A program made the translations under genes and the position numbers. From Thermaurantimonas sp046299575 (GTDB taxonomy: Bacteria > Bacteroidota > Bacteroidia > Flavobacteriales > Schleiferiaceae), in the NCBI RefSeq assembly GCF_046299575.1, contig NZ_JBKBHX010000002.1, positions 372,001 through 436,000 of the forward strand: a stretch of DNA of 64,000 bases, in the 5' to 3' direction. Below, in pieces: positions 17,278-26,778 of the stretch (positions within the stretch are counted from its first letter, which is position 1; the number at the start of each line of letters is the position of its first letter). The notes under the pieces were generated by a model that was not told where the DNA came from, did no database searches, and was given only the letters and a program-made list of their open reading frames with translations.

Positions 17278-17285
17278 CAAATATA
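17278..17285 (-). promoter_or_regulatory. Possible -7 box for greA
   Basis: Reverse-strand TATATTTG matches TAnnTTTG. It lies between the PorV-family stop and the hairpin at 17243-17271. If it drives greA, the mRNA would start with that hairpin; no good -33 box is seen. Confidence 0.25.
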
Positions 17286-17290
17286 CAATG

Positions 17291-18364
17291 TTAAAGCGAT
17301 AATCTAACGCCTATGGAGTGAGTACCCTGAAAGGGTGTACGAGTTGTGCGAATAGAATAGTCAAAAGCAAGATTTGAACCTGATTCTTTAGACATGGGCA
17401 CTAAAAAAGAAATACCAGCGGCTAAACCTGTATGGATATTAGTTTGTTGGCGGTCTATACGATTATCAAAGATGGTGTAACCAACTCTTGCCATGAAGGT
17501 TTGACGAAAAGCGTATTCGAGCCCTACACCATACTCATCTTTTTGAAGAGAGTTAGATTGGAAGTTGATAGCAGCGGTCAACAATTGATCACCACCAAGA
17601 AAGAAGTCATAGCTGCCACCGATTACCAAATTTGATGGAAACTCAAATTTTGCTGATCTGCTTGAGAAAGTTTGAGTGTAACCACCACCGGGAACAGTCG
17701 CTTGTATAGACATACCGTCACCACCGAAGGAGGCAGATGGGCCGATGTTACGCAGAGTGATTCCGAATTTTAGGCGGTTTTCTTCACCGGTGTGATATTG
17801 AACTCCTGCATCAACAAGTAGAGCTGAAACACTAAGGTTTGGAAGGCCCTGATTGTAAAATTTTAGATTTATGCCTCCAAAAATACTCTCCGTAAACTTT
17901 TGAGCATACCCACCCGTGATGATAGCAGCATAAGGTGAAATCGTAGAAATACCACCATCAGGCTGCGCTTCTGTGCGAACGATTAATTCTCCGTAAGAGA
18001 AATTGTTAATAGAAAGCGCCAAAGCTCCGGTACTACCTACAGTCTTTACAAGACCAATAGAGTTAATAGTGATATCACTACCGGCAAGCCATTGAGTATT
18101 TGTAAAAGCTATTTCGAGATTTTCGGTATTTGCAATACCAGCGATGTTAAGGAATACAGATTCAACTCCTCGTACACCGGCAGTATTTACATTTCCCCAG
18201 CCAGAATTTCGGGCCCAAGTGTTGTTGAGCAATTCATTAGCACCGGCTGAACCAACGCGCTGGGGGTTACCGGCAAAGAGTGAGCTTGCAGAGAGGCTCA
18301 CAGCTATTGCGATAGAAGTTATTCTTCTCACTTTTTTACTCGGGATTAAATTGTTAGAACGCAT
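17291..18364 (-). CDS. PorV/PorQ-family outer-membrane beta-barrel
   Basis: A 357-residue protein with a signal peptide (cleavage near SLFAG) and an alternating beta-barrel pattern of the PorV family, related to FadL/OmpP1-like barrels. Family-like features include the N-terminal RVGSAGANELL, VESVFLNIAGIAN, NIGPSASFGG and a C-terminal aromatic-rich strand ending GVRLSL. PorV proteins accept T9SS cargo at the outer membrane; here a dedicated paralogue follows a large surface protein and a TonB receptor. Its start overlaps the upstream stop by 11 nt, implying coupled translation. Whether it serves T9SS or a specific cargo is inference. Confidence 0.88.
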   Translation of the reverse strand: MRSNNLIPSKKVRRITSIAIAVSLSASSLFAGNPQRVGSAGANELLNNTWARNSGWGNVNTAGVRGVESVFLNIAGIANTENLEIAFTNTQWLAGSDITINSIGLVKTVGSTGALALSINNFSYGELIVRTEAQPDGGISTISPYAAIITGGYAQKFTESIFGGINLKFYNQGLPNLSVSALLVDAGVQYHTGEENRLKFGITLRNIGPSASFGGDGMSIQATVPGGGYTQTFSSRSAKFEFPSNLVIGGSYDFFLGGDQLLTAAINFQSNSLQKDEYGVGLEYAFRQTFMARVGYTIFDNRIDRQQTNIHTGLAAGISFLVPMSKESGSNLAFDYSIRTTRTPFQGTHSIGVRLSL

Positions 18365-21300
18365 TCAGGTCCACAGGTCGCATAGCACCAAACCACTTGA
18401 CCACTTTATGCCCTATACCAAAGGCATCGACGTGTATGATGTACATTCCACTGGAAATGGGGATGCCATAGTTGTTTCTTAGATCCCATTCCACCCAGGT
18501 ATCGGTATTGTCTTTTGTAATTGTACGAACAAGCTCTCCGTTGGTTGTGAAGATATTGATGTTACAACGTACCGGTAGATTAATAATCTTTACTCTGTTG
18601 TCAAGCTGAGAGGTCTCATACAGCGAGTAAGCGAAGTATGGATTAGGCACTACACCGATCAGATCGAGCGCATTCTTTGCTGTTTGTAGATCGTTGTTAC
18701 GAGCAGCTATGCTTCGAGTGCTAAACTTATAGGAAGGATTGCCATTGTTTCCGTCAGGATTAGCACTGAACTGTGTTTGATAACGAGAGAAAGAGCGAGA
18801 TACTCTCAGTTTAATAGTAACCTCAGCAGGCATACTTACATTGGGATCTACGTTATAACCAGGCGCTGTAAGAGGTATGCTTACCCAGTCAATATTTCTG
18901 AAAACAGCAGCTCTTGATATTGGTTGATTCAGGTTGCTTATTTCATTGAACAGCGGGAAGTCCTGAGGTTCATTTCCACGGTAAGTAAGGTCAATTGGTT
19001 GACCGGAACCATTCAATCCATCAGCAGCAAATACATAAACGTAGTGCTGCCCACCGAAAACAAAGTTTCCAAGTTTGTCCTGCACTTCAGAGGTTGGGTT
19101 CCATCGCATATCGTTGCCTCGCTGGCCAATGCGGAAGGAGTTTTCACCAAAAGCCATACAGAGTCTTCTGCCGGTTTCAACATCAATGGCATATCCGGGG
19201 AAGAAGGACCAACCCTGTGGTAAAGAAGGATCCTCAACCAACTGACCATTTACCAAACTCAGTGATGTACTCCTGCGCAGATCAAATTTATTTGCATCAC
19301 CAATGGCAAGAGCAGGTTCCTCACACAATTCAAAAACAGGCACCCGGGTCCATTTACTACGGTCATTGGTAATCACAACATTTATCGATCTCAGGTTTGC
19401 AATATCTCTCCTTGGTGTTTGAGCCCGTGCCGGACCCATTCCTAAGTTGTTCGGAAGGGCTAACGTGTTTGTTCTAGCTAATGTGTACGGACCCCAAGTA
19501 CCATCCACAAATGTTGCAAAGTATCTACAGGGATCCATTGGCTCAGATATATTTGTATTAGGCAAAACAAAAGTTTGATCAGGATACAGGTTAGCTGGTG
19601 GAGACGTAGCAACGGTATTAGTTCCTACAGCCAACCAGTTTCTCGGTGAAAAGGAAGTATTATCGGAGACTCCAGAGAGCCATGCTTTATTCGGATCTGT
19701 GAAGATTATCTGGGATCCAACTACACCATTTCTGTAGGTGCATTGCCAGTCTCTTCCTGGATTATTAAGGTTACTGATGGTCACTGATAGTCCAAGTTCC
19801 GGAATTATTTGCTCATTTGGGAAGCTCAGCGTGGTATCACTAAAGATCGGATTAGTCAGATTACCACCCGTAATAACCCAACGGGCGGTATCACCCACTC
19901 CTATAAGTTTTAAATTAAAATCTCCTGAAGGAACTCTTTTTGGGTCAACCACTTTAATATCGAGTGGACCAAAACCAGGTAGATATGCTAATTCATCCAC
20001 CCTACCATCGCGTACGATTTTTTCTTCAATATCAGGTCTTAAATCTATGAATTTACCCATATTACCAAGACCTTCATAACGAATGATTTCAGGTGAATCG
20101 CCATAATTAGCCCCTAAAATCAAACCGTTTTGCTCTGGCTTTGTGATTCTTGGAATTCCTTTAAATACTAAAATTCCTTCAGCACCTGAAGTCTTTCTAC
20201 CTGGCAAATAGGGTACTTTTTGAGTCAATTCTGGTCTGGCAGGATCGAATGGTGCAAATTGATTGACCGCATAGGCGATGGCAATGAAGTAATATTCGCG
20301 ATGATTGATTAATCTCCTGTTAGATCCAGTAGCAAAGGCATCCTCTAATATTCTAAATGACATTCTGATACCATTGTTATTGGCTTGAATTGTCATATCT
20401 TGAGGAACGAGTGCATTTAAGCTCGGATCTCTGGTGTAGTTTACAAGCTGTGCATGTTGGTTTTTGATGTCACACTGAGCTACTAAACGAGCTAACGCAG
20501 GGTTGTAGAGATCAGCAACACTGACGTTGGCATCTCTCAACTGGAAGATTTGAAAACCTTCGAATTTGTAGTCATAGTATCCTGTGTCGCGCGCAGTTTG
20601 AATTTGCTGTGGAGTTGCCCCGGGAGGATCTGGGATCAAAGGATCTCTCTGACGATAGCGTAGATTGAAATTGTTAGAAGTTTCATCATAAAATAAGTTT
20701 AGAATCAATTCACGATCCAATTCTACGATGTTGAGTCTCGGACCATCGGGACCATCAAGCAATTGAAAGCAGTTGTCAAAGAGTTTTTGAGCCTTGTCGT
20801 CAGCAATGATTACCAATTCCATAGAGGCAAACAAGTCATCAGAGAAAAAGTTTCTCGCCCAAACTGCACCTGTTGTAATGAAGTTAAGAGCACCAGGGGC
20901 AAGTGAGAAAGGACCGGCACAATGAAGGCCTCTTTTATCAGCTTTGTTTGCGGGAGATTCCCACCATCCTCCGTTTGGAAGTGGAGCGTCGGGCTTATAT
21001 GCACCAGTAGTATCGTATGATAGACCTGGATAAGCGAAAAAAGTACGGGTACCTGAACCATCTACAGTAAATCCATCCCCGTTATTAGTGTTACCCTTGC
21101 CGCTCGGATTTTCAATGACGAGAGGGTTACCATTTCTCCATATACACTGAAGGTATTGATAGAATTCAGCTGCATTCCTCGGGTCGGTTGTATTGGGGTT
21201 AACACCAGGGCTTCCTGTGTTATTGTAATACATAAAGCCGCTCATGATGATACGCTCATTTCTACCGATAGCCGGATTCTCAGGTTGACAAACTCCAAAG

Positions 21301-22424
21301 TCGTCGCGTACACCATCCACACATCCATCGCGGTCGTTGTCTATACCATCGAAGTAATCAGCAAATGGCCCTTGGAAAAAGTCAAATCCAATGGCAGGAG
21401 GATATGCTCCGTATCCCAGAGGACCAGCATCTACTGGCTCTGCGTTATAAACGTATCCGAGTCCACGTGCAATATCGCAGCCAATAATGTCGTCATAGGG
21501 GTTTCCCAGGTCGGCGTCAAACCAGGTACCAAAGAATGTATTTGTAAGTCTGAAAGTTGATTTGTTCAGGATTCGGTAGTTGTAAAAGGTCATATTGTTG
21601 ATCTCGTCATTGGTCGAGAAGGCAAATGCCTGGGCACGAATTTCAAAACCGAGTGCTCCGGCCTGTGTTTCAGTGTGAATATTTCCACGGTCATTGTACA
21701 CCCACCATATGGTCATATCGCCATACAAGAGGTCAACCTCTTTAATTCTACAATCGAAAGCTCTGTCAAGGTCATAGGCAGGATAATCAAAGCGATAGTC
21801 GTAGAGGTCGTTGCCATCTAGATCCATGAAAGGAGCAAGTTTGAAATCTAATTCTCCGTTAATACCATTACCTGGCCAATCGCGGATAATGGTGGGTACT
21901 TCATTTTCATAATTAGGATACTTAGCAGCTAAGTCGCAGTTTGGGTCGTCTTTGCACTGAAGCCAGCCTCTGTGTTTTTCTACCTGGGATCTGAAAATAA
22001 TCCAAAATCTATCATAAGTACGACAAATCTCCGCATTTACACTTGCGAGTCCGTCGTTAGACAAAGGACCAGGCCAATAATCGTTACCGCGCTGACGATA
22101 GGTCATTGCGCCGAGTTTCAACTGATTACCCTCGTCCAATCCACCTAACCATAGAGCGCCGGCAAACATGGAGTGGCGGTTTGAACCTTTCGGTACTTCA
22201 TATCGCGGTTGATTAAGGTTCCACCACATGTCACCTGCTGCTAATACAGTGGCTCTTACGTTATTCAGGTTAAGGTCAGCCTGGGCAGTAGCGGGTGCGC
22301 ACAATTCCTGTAGAGTTCTACCTGTACGCTTTTTTGGGCTTCCAAGGCCCGGAATTTCTCTGGCGTTCATAAAAAGGGCAGCATTTGCCAGAGTGAGAAT
22401 GAATAGTGTTCTCAACCAATTCAT
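18354..22424 (-). CDS. Large exported surface protein with C-terminal T9SS/FlgD-like sorting domain
   Basis: A 1356-residue exported protein: signal peptide (MNWLRTLFILTLANAALFMNA), a long region rich in aromatic residues and Asn/Asp, a calcium-type loop (GIDNDRDGCVDG, about residue 360), and a C-terminal Ig-like domain beginning GVVPNPYFAYSLYE and containing NIFTTNGELVR, PISSGMYIIHV and HKVVKW, close to the T9SS type A/FlgD-like pattern. About ten residues follow the usual end. Function is unknown; it is the middle gene of TonB receptor / this / PorV, so it may be a surface partner of the receptor. ATG at 22424 is preferred to the TTG at 22430. Confidence 0.85.
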   Translation of the reverse strand: MNWLRTLFILTLANAALFMNAREIPGLGSPKKRTGRTLQELCAPATAQADLNLNNVRATVLAAGDMWWNLNQPRYEVPKGSNRHSMFAGALWLGGLDEGNQLKLGAMTYRQRGNDYWPGPLSNDGLASVNAEICRTYDRFWIIFRSQVEKHRGWLQCKDDPNCDLAAKYPNYENEVPTIIRDWPGNGINGELDFKLAPFMDLDGNDLYDYRFDYPAYDLDRAFDCRIKEVDLLYGDMTIWWVYNDRGNIHTETQAGALGFEIRAQAFAFSTNDEINNMTFYNYRILNKSTFRLTNTFFGTWFDADLGNPYDDIIGCDIARGLGYVYNAEPVDAGPLGYGAYPPAIGFDFFQGPFADYFDGIDNDRDGCVDGVRDDFGVCQPENPAIGRNERIIMSGFMYYNNTGSPGVNPNTTDPRNAAEFYQYLQCIWRNGNPLVIENPSGKGNTNNGDGFTVDGSGTRTFFAYPGLSYDTTGAYKPDAPLPNGGWWESPANKADKRGLHCAGPFSLAPGALNFITTGAVWARNFFSDDLFASMELVIIADDKAQKLFDNCFQLLDGPDGPRLNIVELDRELILNLFYDETSNNFNLRYRQRDPLIPDPPGATPQQIQTARDTGYYDYKFEGFQIFQLRDANVSVADLYNPALARLVAQCDIKNQHAQLVNYTRDPSLNALVPQDMTIQANNNGIRMSFRILEDAFATGSNRRLINHREYYFIAIAYAVNQFAPFDPARPELTQKVPYLPGRKTSGAEGILVFKGIPRITKPEQNGLILGANYGDSPEIIRYEGLGNMGKFIDLRPDIEEKIVRDGRVDELAYLPGFGPLDIKVVDPKRVPSGDFNLKLIGVGDTARWVITGGNLTNPIFSDTTLSFPNEQIIPELGLSVTISNLNNPGRDWQCTYRNGVVGSQIIFTDPNKAWLSGVSDNTSFSPRNWLAVGTNTVATSPPANLYPDQTFVLPNTNISEPMDPCRYFATFVDGTWGPYTLARTNTLALPNNLGMGPARAQTPRRDIANLRSINVVITNDRSKWTRVPVFELCEEPALAIGDANKFDLRRSTSLSLVNGQLVEDPSLPQGWSFFPGYAIDVETGRRLCMAFGENSFRIGQRGNDMRWNPTSEVQDKLGNFVFGGQHYVYVFAADGLNGSGQPIDLTYRGNEPQDFPLFNEISNLNQPISRAAVFRNIDWVSIPLTAPGYNVDPNVSMPAEVTIKLRVSRSFSRYQTQFSANPDGNNGNPSYKFSTRSIAARNNDLQTAKNALDLIGVVPNPYFAYSLYETSQLDNRVKIINLPVRCNINIFTTNGELVRTITKDNTDTWVEWDLRNNYGIPISSGMYIIHVDAFGIGHKVVKWFGAMRPVDLNAF

Positions 22425-22434
22425 ATTCAAATTA

Positions 22435-25400
22435 TTAGAAATTAAACATAATACCTAAACGAATTCTTCTCGGCAAACCGAAATTAAATGGGCTCAATAA
22501 ACGCACATTGTAGAGGTCGATATAAGACTGTGCACTAACCTGAGAGTTGATTGAGTTCACGGCCTGTGGAGAGGTAAGATAGCCATCGTCATCAGGCAAT
22601 CCGGTGTATGGATATACAGCTACGATGTTCTTAGTGTTAAGCAAATTGAGGATCTGCAGGTATACATCTAAACCATAGACTTTTTTGCTTTCTTTATTGA
22701 ATTTTATGTCAAAAACCTTATTTACACGAGCATCCACTCTTACTTGCCAGGGCAGACGTGAACCGTTTACTTGCCCGATAAGCGGGGATTGAGTTTCAGA
22801 ACTATTGATCGGATACGCAAACAGCCTTCTCGAATAAGGGGTACCTGAGTTTGCAGTTACTACGAAATTAGCACCAGCGTTTTCAAAAATGCGTTTGTTA
22901 AACCAAACAGGGCCATTGTAATTAACTCCCTTCCCGTAGCGATAGTCAAGACGAGTTACAATTCTGTGGCGGGTATCGAAACTAAGAGGCAGGATATAGC
23001 GAATGTTTGGCTGTCCTGAGCGGGCCAGGTTTGCACCAGAGTTAGGACCAGAACCCGTACCATCGGCAAATTGGAGGGTATAGTTTGCTGTAACACTTAC
23101 ATTTCCAGTACGACGAAGGTCAAATTCGAAGGTGAAACCTTTTACAGTACCAAAGTCGCGGTTACCATATGTAATATATGTATTAGGATATGCCTGGGTG
23201 AGAGCAATGGTTTGCATCATATCTCGCATCTCGCGATAGAAGGCTGCAAGCTTGAGAACGGATCTGGATGAGAGAACTTGTTGGAAACCAAGTTCGTAAT
23301 CAGTAGTTCTCTGAGGCTTAAGATTCGGATTATTAATCGGGTCTTGCAGGTTTTTACCAAATTCCAGCTCGAGATATTCAATGGGATTAAATCTTGACAA
23401 TCCAACATCAGGTCGCTGAGCGAGTACATCGTAATGCGCATAGAAAAGTGCAACGTCAGAAATCGGGAAGTTAAAGCTCACACGAGGCATTACTACTACC
23501 TGAGGCCTGTAGTCGGTAAATGAGTTTGGGCCAAGACGTTGGTTCTCAGGGCGGTCATAGAGTACCGGACGCACATTACCACCTCCGAGGTCGGCTATAA
23601 GCTTGGGGTTATCTACCCGACGGCCCAAGATGTCGTACCAGTTATCGCCATCTCGGAAGCCAACGATGTTTGAAAACTCGTTACCTCCAATAAAATAGTT
23701 GTAGTTATCTACATATAATGCGAAATTATCTCCAATGTTAGAAGGAATATTGCCTCGAATGTTGGGGAAAATTCCGTTGCGCACCTCACCAACGGTTACA
23801 CCTGGATACAAATTATATGGATCCTTGAGAACCGGCTGGTTTAGATCGAAATAGTCAACGCGCACACCTACGTTAAAACGCAAATCATAAAACTCAAATT
23901 GGTCTTGAATATAACCGGCTACATAGATGGGTTCGAAAGCGCCGATAGGTCTAAGCAATCTTCCATCAGCACCCCTGCGGGTAAAGAAATCGTTTATGGA
24001 AACACGTCGTTCTGAAATTCTTCCGGTGTGGTCATATCCATAATATCCGACAAGGCGAGAACCACTCAAGTTAATAAGTTCATCAGCACTAAATAGATCA
24101 AGTGAAAACACAGACGGATCGTAGCTAAACACGTTCAAGAAGTCCAATCCATTCGGATCGAGGCCAATTCTTCTTCTGAAGCGCTCGTCAAAAGCGTTTT
24201 GCTTGCCGGCATCAAATTTTCTAGGATAATAAATGGTGTCTAAGAATACGCCATTTTCATCTCTTACAGGCATGGGCTTGCCAAAGTCGAGCTCGCGGAT
24301 ATGGTCATTTTGCAACTGCTGCATCAAGCCCCAAAGTCCATTGGCCCCTACGCTGAAAGCGCGATCTATGCGCTGCTCGAATTCAAAACCTGTAATAATC
24401 TGGTGGCGCAGGTATTCAAATGAAAAAGAACCTGTAACGCGGAACTGAGAGAAGCGACCTATGCTGTAACCTGCTATCTGAGCACCTACGTTACCCCATA
24501 AATCGTTATATACTGTCTGTGGATTGTCGCCATTCCAGAGTGCGCGGCCTTGACGGAGTGCATCATATGTACGAGTGTTTCCCAGGAATGGATTTGCTCG
24601 TACGGTCTCATAGAAAATCTCTGTATATCTGGCTCTGATGGGATTGTATGGACCCGGACGGAAAGTAATAGCTGTGTCAAAAGGCACAATAGCTAACCAA
24701 CCTTGCAGTCCGGTAGCGGTATCAGTACCATAGGTGAAAAAGAACGATTGAAATCTATCAAAATAACCAATATGGCCATACGCAAAGATGTTATCTCTGA
24801 ATCGCGGATCAAAACTTCTGCGCTCACTCCTTGAGTAATCAACCTGAATTTGGTAGTAAGCATTTTTGATTTTAGAACTACCTTCTGAAGAACCTAAGGT
24901 CTGCTGGAATCTAGCAAACACCGCCCAGTCGGAGTTATTGGATTGTCCATAGTTTTCGTAATTAAAAAGTGAATTCAGGAAACTAACGTCTTTGCCCCAT
25001 CGAGCTGAAAGGCGACCTCCCAATAAAATGCCCGAATTTGCTCCTGTTTTTATATTAATGTTCGACTGCAATCTCAACTCACTGCGATCGGCGTTTAATC
25101 GCGCGGGAATTTCTTCAAGGTCAGCCATTGTAATAAATTCTGTATTGTAGAGAACCCCTTGACCCAGGTTCGCCGGACGTACCGGTGTTTTTTGCAGTTC
25201 GCGCAAAACATTCTCTTTTACTCGGTACTGCTTCGTTACGAAAGGTCTTGGGTCGGCCTCGTATTGAAATTCTGATGAGAGTAGAAAACCAACTATCGGT
25301 TGACCCTTCTTCTTAATGAGTGGACCACCGGCAGTTAAAGCGAAAAGATTAAAGTGATACTTGTCAAAAAGAGAAGAGGAGAGAACTTCCGCTTCACCAA

Positions 25401-26082
25401 AGTAATTCGAAGAAGGACCCTTGGTAGTAGTAGAAATTACGCCACCGATCGCGTCGCCAAACTGAGCGGGAAGACCACCCGTGTACACTTGCTGCTGCGC
25501 GATGGCACCCTGAGGAAGCGAAAGGCTACCGCGCACCTTTACACCATCGATAAAATAGGTAGTTGCATCTTCGCGACCACCGCGTATGCTGATACCACCT
25601 CCTTCGACTGCCTGAAATGCCCCAGCCGCTGTAGCAGCCACTGCTGCCACATCGCGTATGGCCATTTGGGTGATTTCTTCAGAAGTCACTACTGTTTTGT
25701 TATCAACCAGAGGCTTCTCCCAGGTGATGGTAACCTCTGATAGCATTTCAGTAGATTCCTGCATGGGAATGTTTAGGGTGGTAGCCTCGTTCGGCTTTAT
25801 TAAAATTCCGGTAATAGTAGCCTTAGCATAGCCCACTGCTGTTACCTCAATGTTATATGTACCGGGATTTAAAGGCGAAATGTTGTAGTTTCCGTTGTCG
25901 TCACTAGCTGTTCCCTTTACCACTGCCCCAGCTTTGTCTTTTACAATTACATTAGCGAATGGCACAGGTTCTTTGGGATTGCCTTTTTCAAAAATCCTTC
26001 CTATCAATCGACCTGGTCGCTCTTGTGCGCCGGCTGATAATGCAATAGCACATAAGAAAATGACGAGTAATCTTTTCACCAT
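22435..26082 (-). CDS. TonB-dependent receptor with CarboxypepD_reg-like domain
   Basis: A 1215-residue outer-membrane transporter. After a signal peptide (VIFLCAIALSAGAQ) comes a carboxypeptidase-regulatory-like domain (GRLIGRIFEKGNPKEPVPFANVIVKD, split; GTYNIEVTAVGYAK), then a plug domain (QAVEGGGISIRGGRED, YFIDGVKVRGS, GGLPAQFGDAIGGV), then a long 22-strand-type barrel ending RIRLGIMFNF with terminal Phe. It is SusC-like in layout, but no SusD follows. The substrate is unknown. First gene of a three-gene operon with the 1356-residue surface protein and the PorV-family barrel. Confidence 0.93.
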   Translation of the reverse strand: MVKRLLVIFLCAIALSAGAQERPGRLIGRIFEKGNPKEPVPFANVIVKDKAGAVVKGTASDDNGNYNISPLNPGTYNIEVTAVGYAKATITGILIKPNEATTLNIPMQESTEMLSEVTITWEKPLVDNKTVVTSEEITQMAIRDVAAVAATAAGAFQAVEGGGISIRGGREDATTYFIDGVKVRGSLSLPQGAIAQQQVYTGGLPAQFGDAIGGVISTTTKGPSSNYFGEAEVLSSSLFDKYHFNLFALTAGGPLIKKKGQPIVGFLLSSEFQYEADPRPFVTKQYRVKENVLRELQKTPVRPANLGQGVLYNTEFITMADLEEIPARLNADRSELRLQSNINIKTGANSGILLGGRLSARWGKDVSFLNSLFNYENYGQSNNSDWAVFARFQQTLGSSEGSSKIKNAYYQIQVDYSRSERRSFDPRFRDNIFAYGHIGYFDRFQSFFFTYGTDTATGLQGWLAIVPFDTAITFRPGPYNPIRARYTEIFYETVRANPFLGNTRTYDALRQGRALWNGDNPQTVYNDLWGNVGAQIAGYSIGRFSQFRVTGSFSFEYLRHQIITGFEFEQRIDRAFSVGANGLWGLMQQLQNDHIRELDFGKPMPVRDENGVFLDTIYYPRKFDAGKQNAFDERFRRRIGLDPNGLDFLNVFSYDPSVFSLDLFSADELINLSGSRLVGYYGYDHTGRISERRVSINDFFTRRGADGRLLRPIGAFEPIYVAGYIQDQFEFYDLRFNVGVRVDYFDLNQPVLKDPYNLYPGVTVGEVRNGIFPNIRGNIPSNIGDNFALYVDNYNYFIGGNEFSNIVGFRDGDNWYDILGRRVDNPKLIADLGGGNVRPVLYDRPENQRLGPNSFTDYRPQVVVMPRVSFNFPISDVALFYAHYDVLAQRPDVGLSRFNPIEYLELEFGKNLQDPINNPNLKPQRTTDYELGFQQVLSSRSVLKLAAFYREMRDMMQTIALTQAYPNTYITYGNRDFGTVKGFTFEFDLRRTGNVSVTANYTLQFADGTGSGPNSGANLARSGQPNIRYILPLSFDTRHRIVTRLDYRYGKGVNYNGPVWFNKRIFENAGANFVVTANSGTPYSRRLFAYPINSSETQSPLIGQVNGSRLPWQVRVDARVNKVFDIKFNKESKKVYGLDVYLQILNLLNTKNIVAVYPYTGLPDDDGYLTSPQAVNSINSQVSAQSYIDLYNVRLLSPFNFGLPRRIRLGIMFNF

Positions 26083-26266
26083 TTTTTGATTGTTATAATT
26101 TGGGCATTTTAGAGGGCATAAATTAAAAACATTTTAAATAATCCTTCAATAAAGGCAATAAGATTTTTTATTTCCGCGTTAGTGTGACGTATCTTACTGA
26201 TTCTATTTTTGTTATAATTAGGTTAACGGTCAATTAATAAATTTTGAAACAAAATTGAACTTAGAG
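26083..26266. other. Divergent promoter region, TonB receptor / Rieske-like lipoprotein
   Basis: A+T-rich spacer of 184 bases between divergent genes. It holds a forward TATTTTTG at 26204-26211. I see no perfect -7 box on the reverse strand for the TonB operon. Confidence 0.4.
26204..26211 (+). promoter_or_regulatory. Candidate -7 box for the Rieske-like lipoprotein
   Basis: Forward TATTTTTG matches TAnnTTTG, about 55 nt before the ATG at 26267. The -33 region shows only a weak TTAG. Confidence 0.3.
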
Positions 26267-26734
26267 ATGACTATAAATTTTGAAAATTTTAAAGGCTTTA
26301 AAGTCTGGAAATTTTTCGTTTTCTCAATAGCAATCGTCTTTATGCTCTTCAGTTGTAATGAATCTAATCAGCACATGGTGCCAAACGTGGTAGTAGATGA
26401 AATCATTTATCTCAACTTACCCTCAAGTGCTCCGTTACAATCTCCGGGCGGATGGATTTATCATCCAGGAGGGTTTAGAGGTTTACTGATTTACCGGGCT
26501 TTTTTTAATGGGAATGCGGATGACTTCCGAGCTTTTGACCGAACATGCCCTAATCATGTAAATCAAATATGCGGTGTAGTTCATGTTTTGCCTGATAATG
26601 TACTAACATATTGCAAATGCGACAGTGCTCGCTACGTATTGTTTGATGGGACACCTGCACAAGGCAATCAATCCCAGCCTCTCCGACAATATAGAGTGCA
26701 GTTTTTCGGCAACAGCATCCGGGTTTTTAATTGA
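26267..26734 (+). CDS. Rieske-like-fold lipoprotein with altered metal ligands
   Basis: A 155-residue lipoprotein (lipobox MLFSC, Cys30). The region from about 85 resembles the Rieske-like family of Bacteroidota lipoproteins: FDRTCPNH, a second Cys in QICGVV, then YCKCDSARYVLFDGTP and QPLRQYRV. A true Rieske 2Fe-2S site needs C-x-H and C-x-x-H. Here the motifs read C94-P-N-H97 and C116-K-C118, so the cluster ligands are not conserved and a disulfide- or zinc-stabilised fold is more likely. ATG at 26267 is chosen because the frame's first codon (26255) is TTG. It is 44 nt before the next barrel gene. Confidence 0.75.
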   Translation: MTINFENFKGFKVWKFFVFSIAIVFMLFSCNESNQHMVPNVVVDEIIYLNLPSSAPLQSPGGWIYHPGGFRGLLIYRAFFNGNADDFRAFDRTCPNHVNQICGVVHVLPDNVLTYCKCDSARYVLFDGTPAQGNQSQPLRQYRVQFFGNSIRVFN

Positions 26735-26778
26735 GTATCGATTTTTCTTGTTTTTATTTGCTGTAAATTTTAGTAAAA

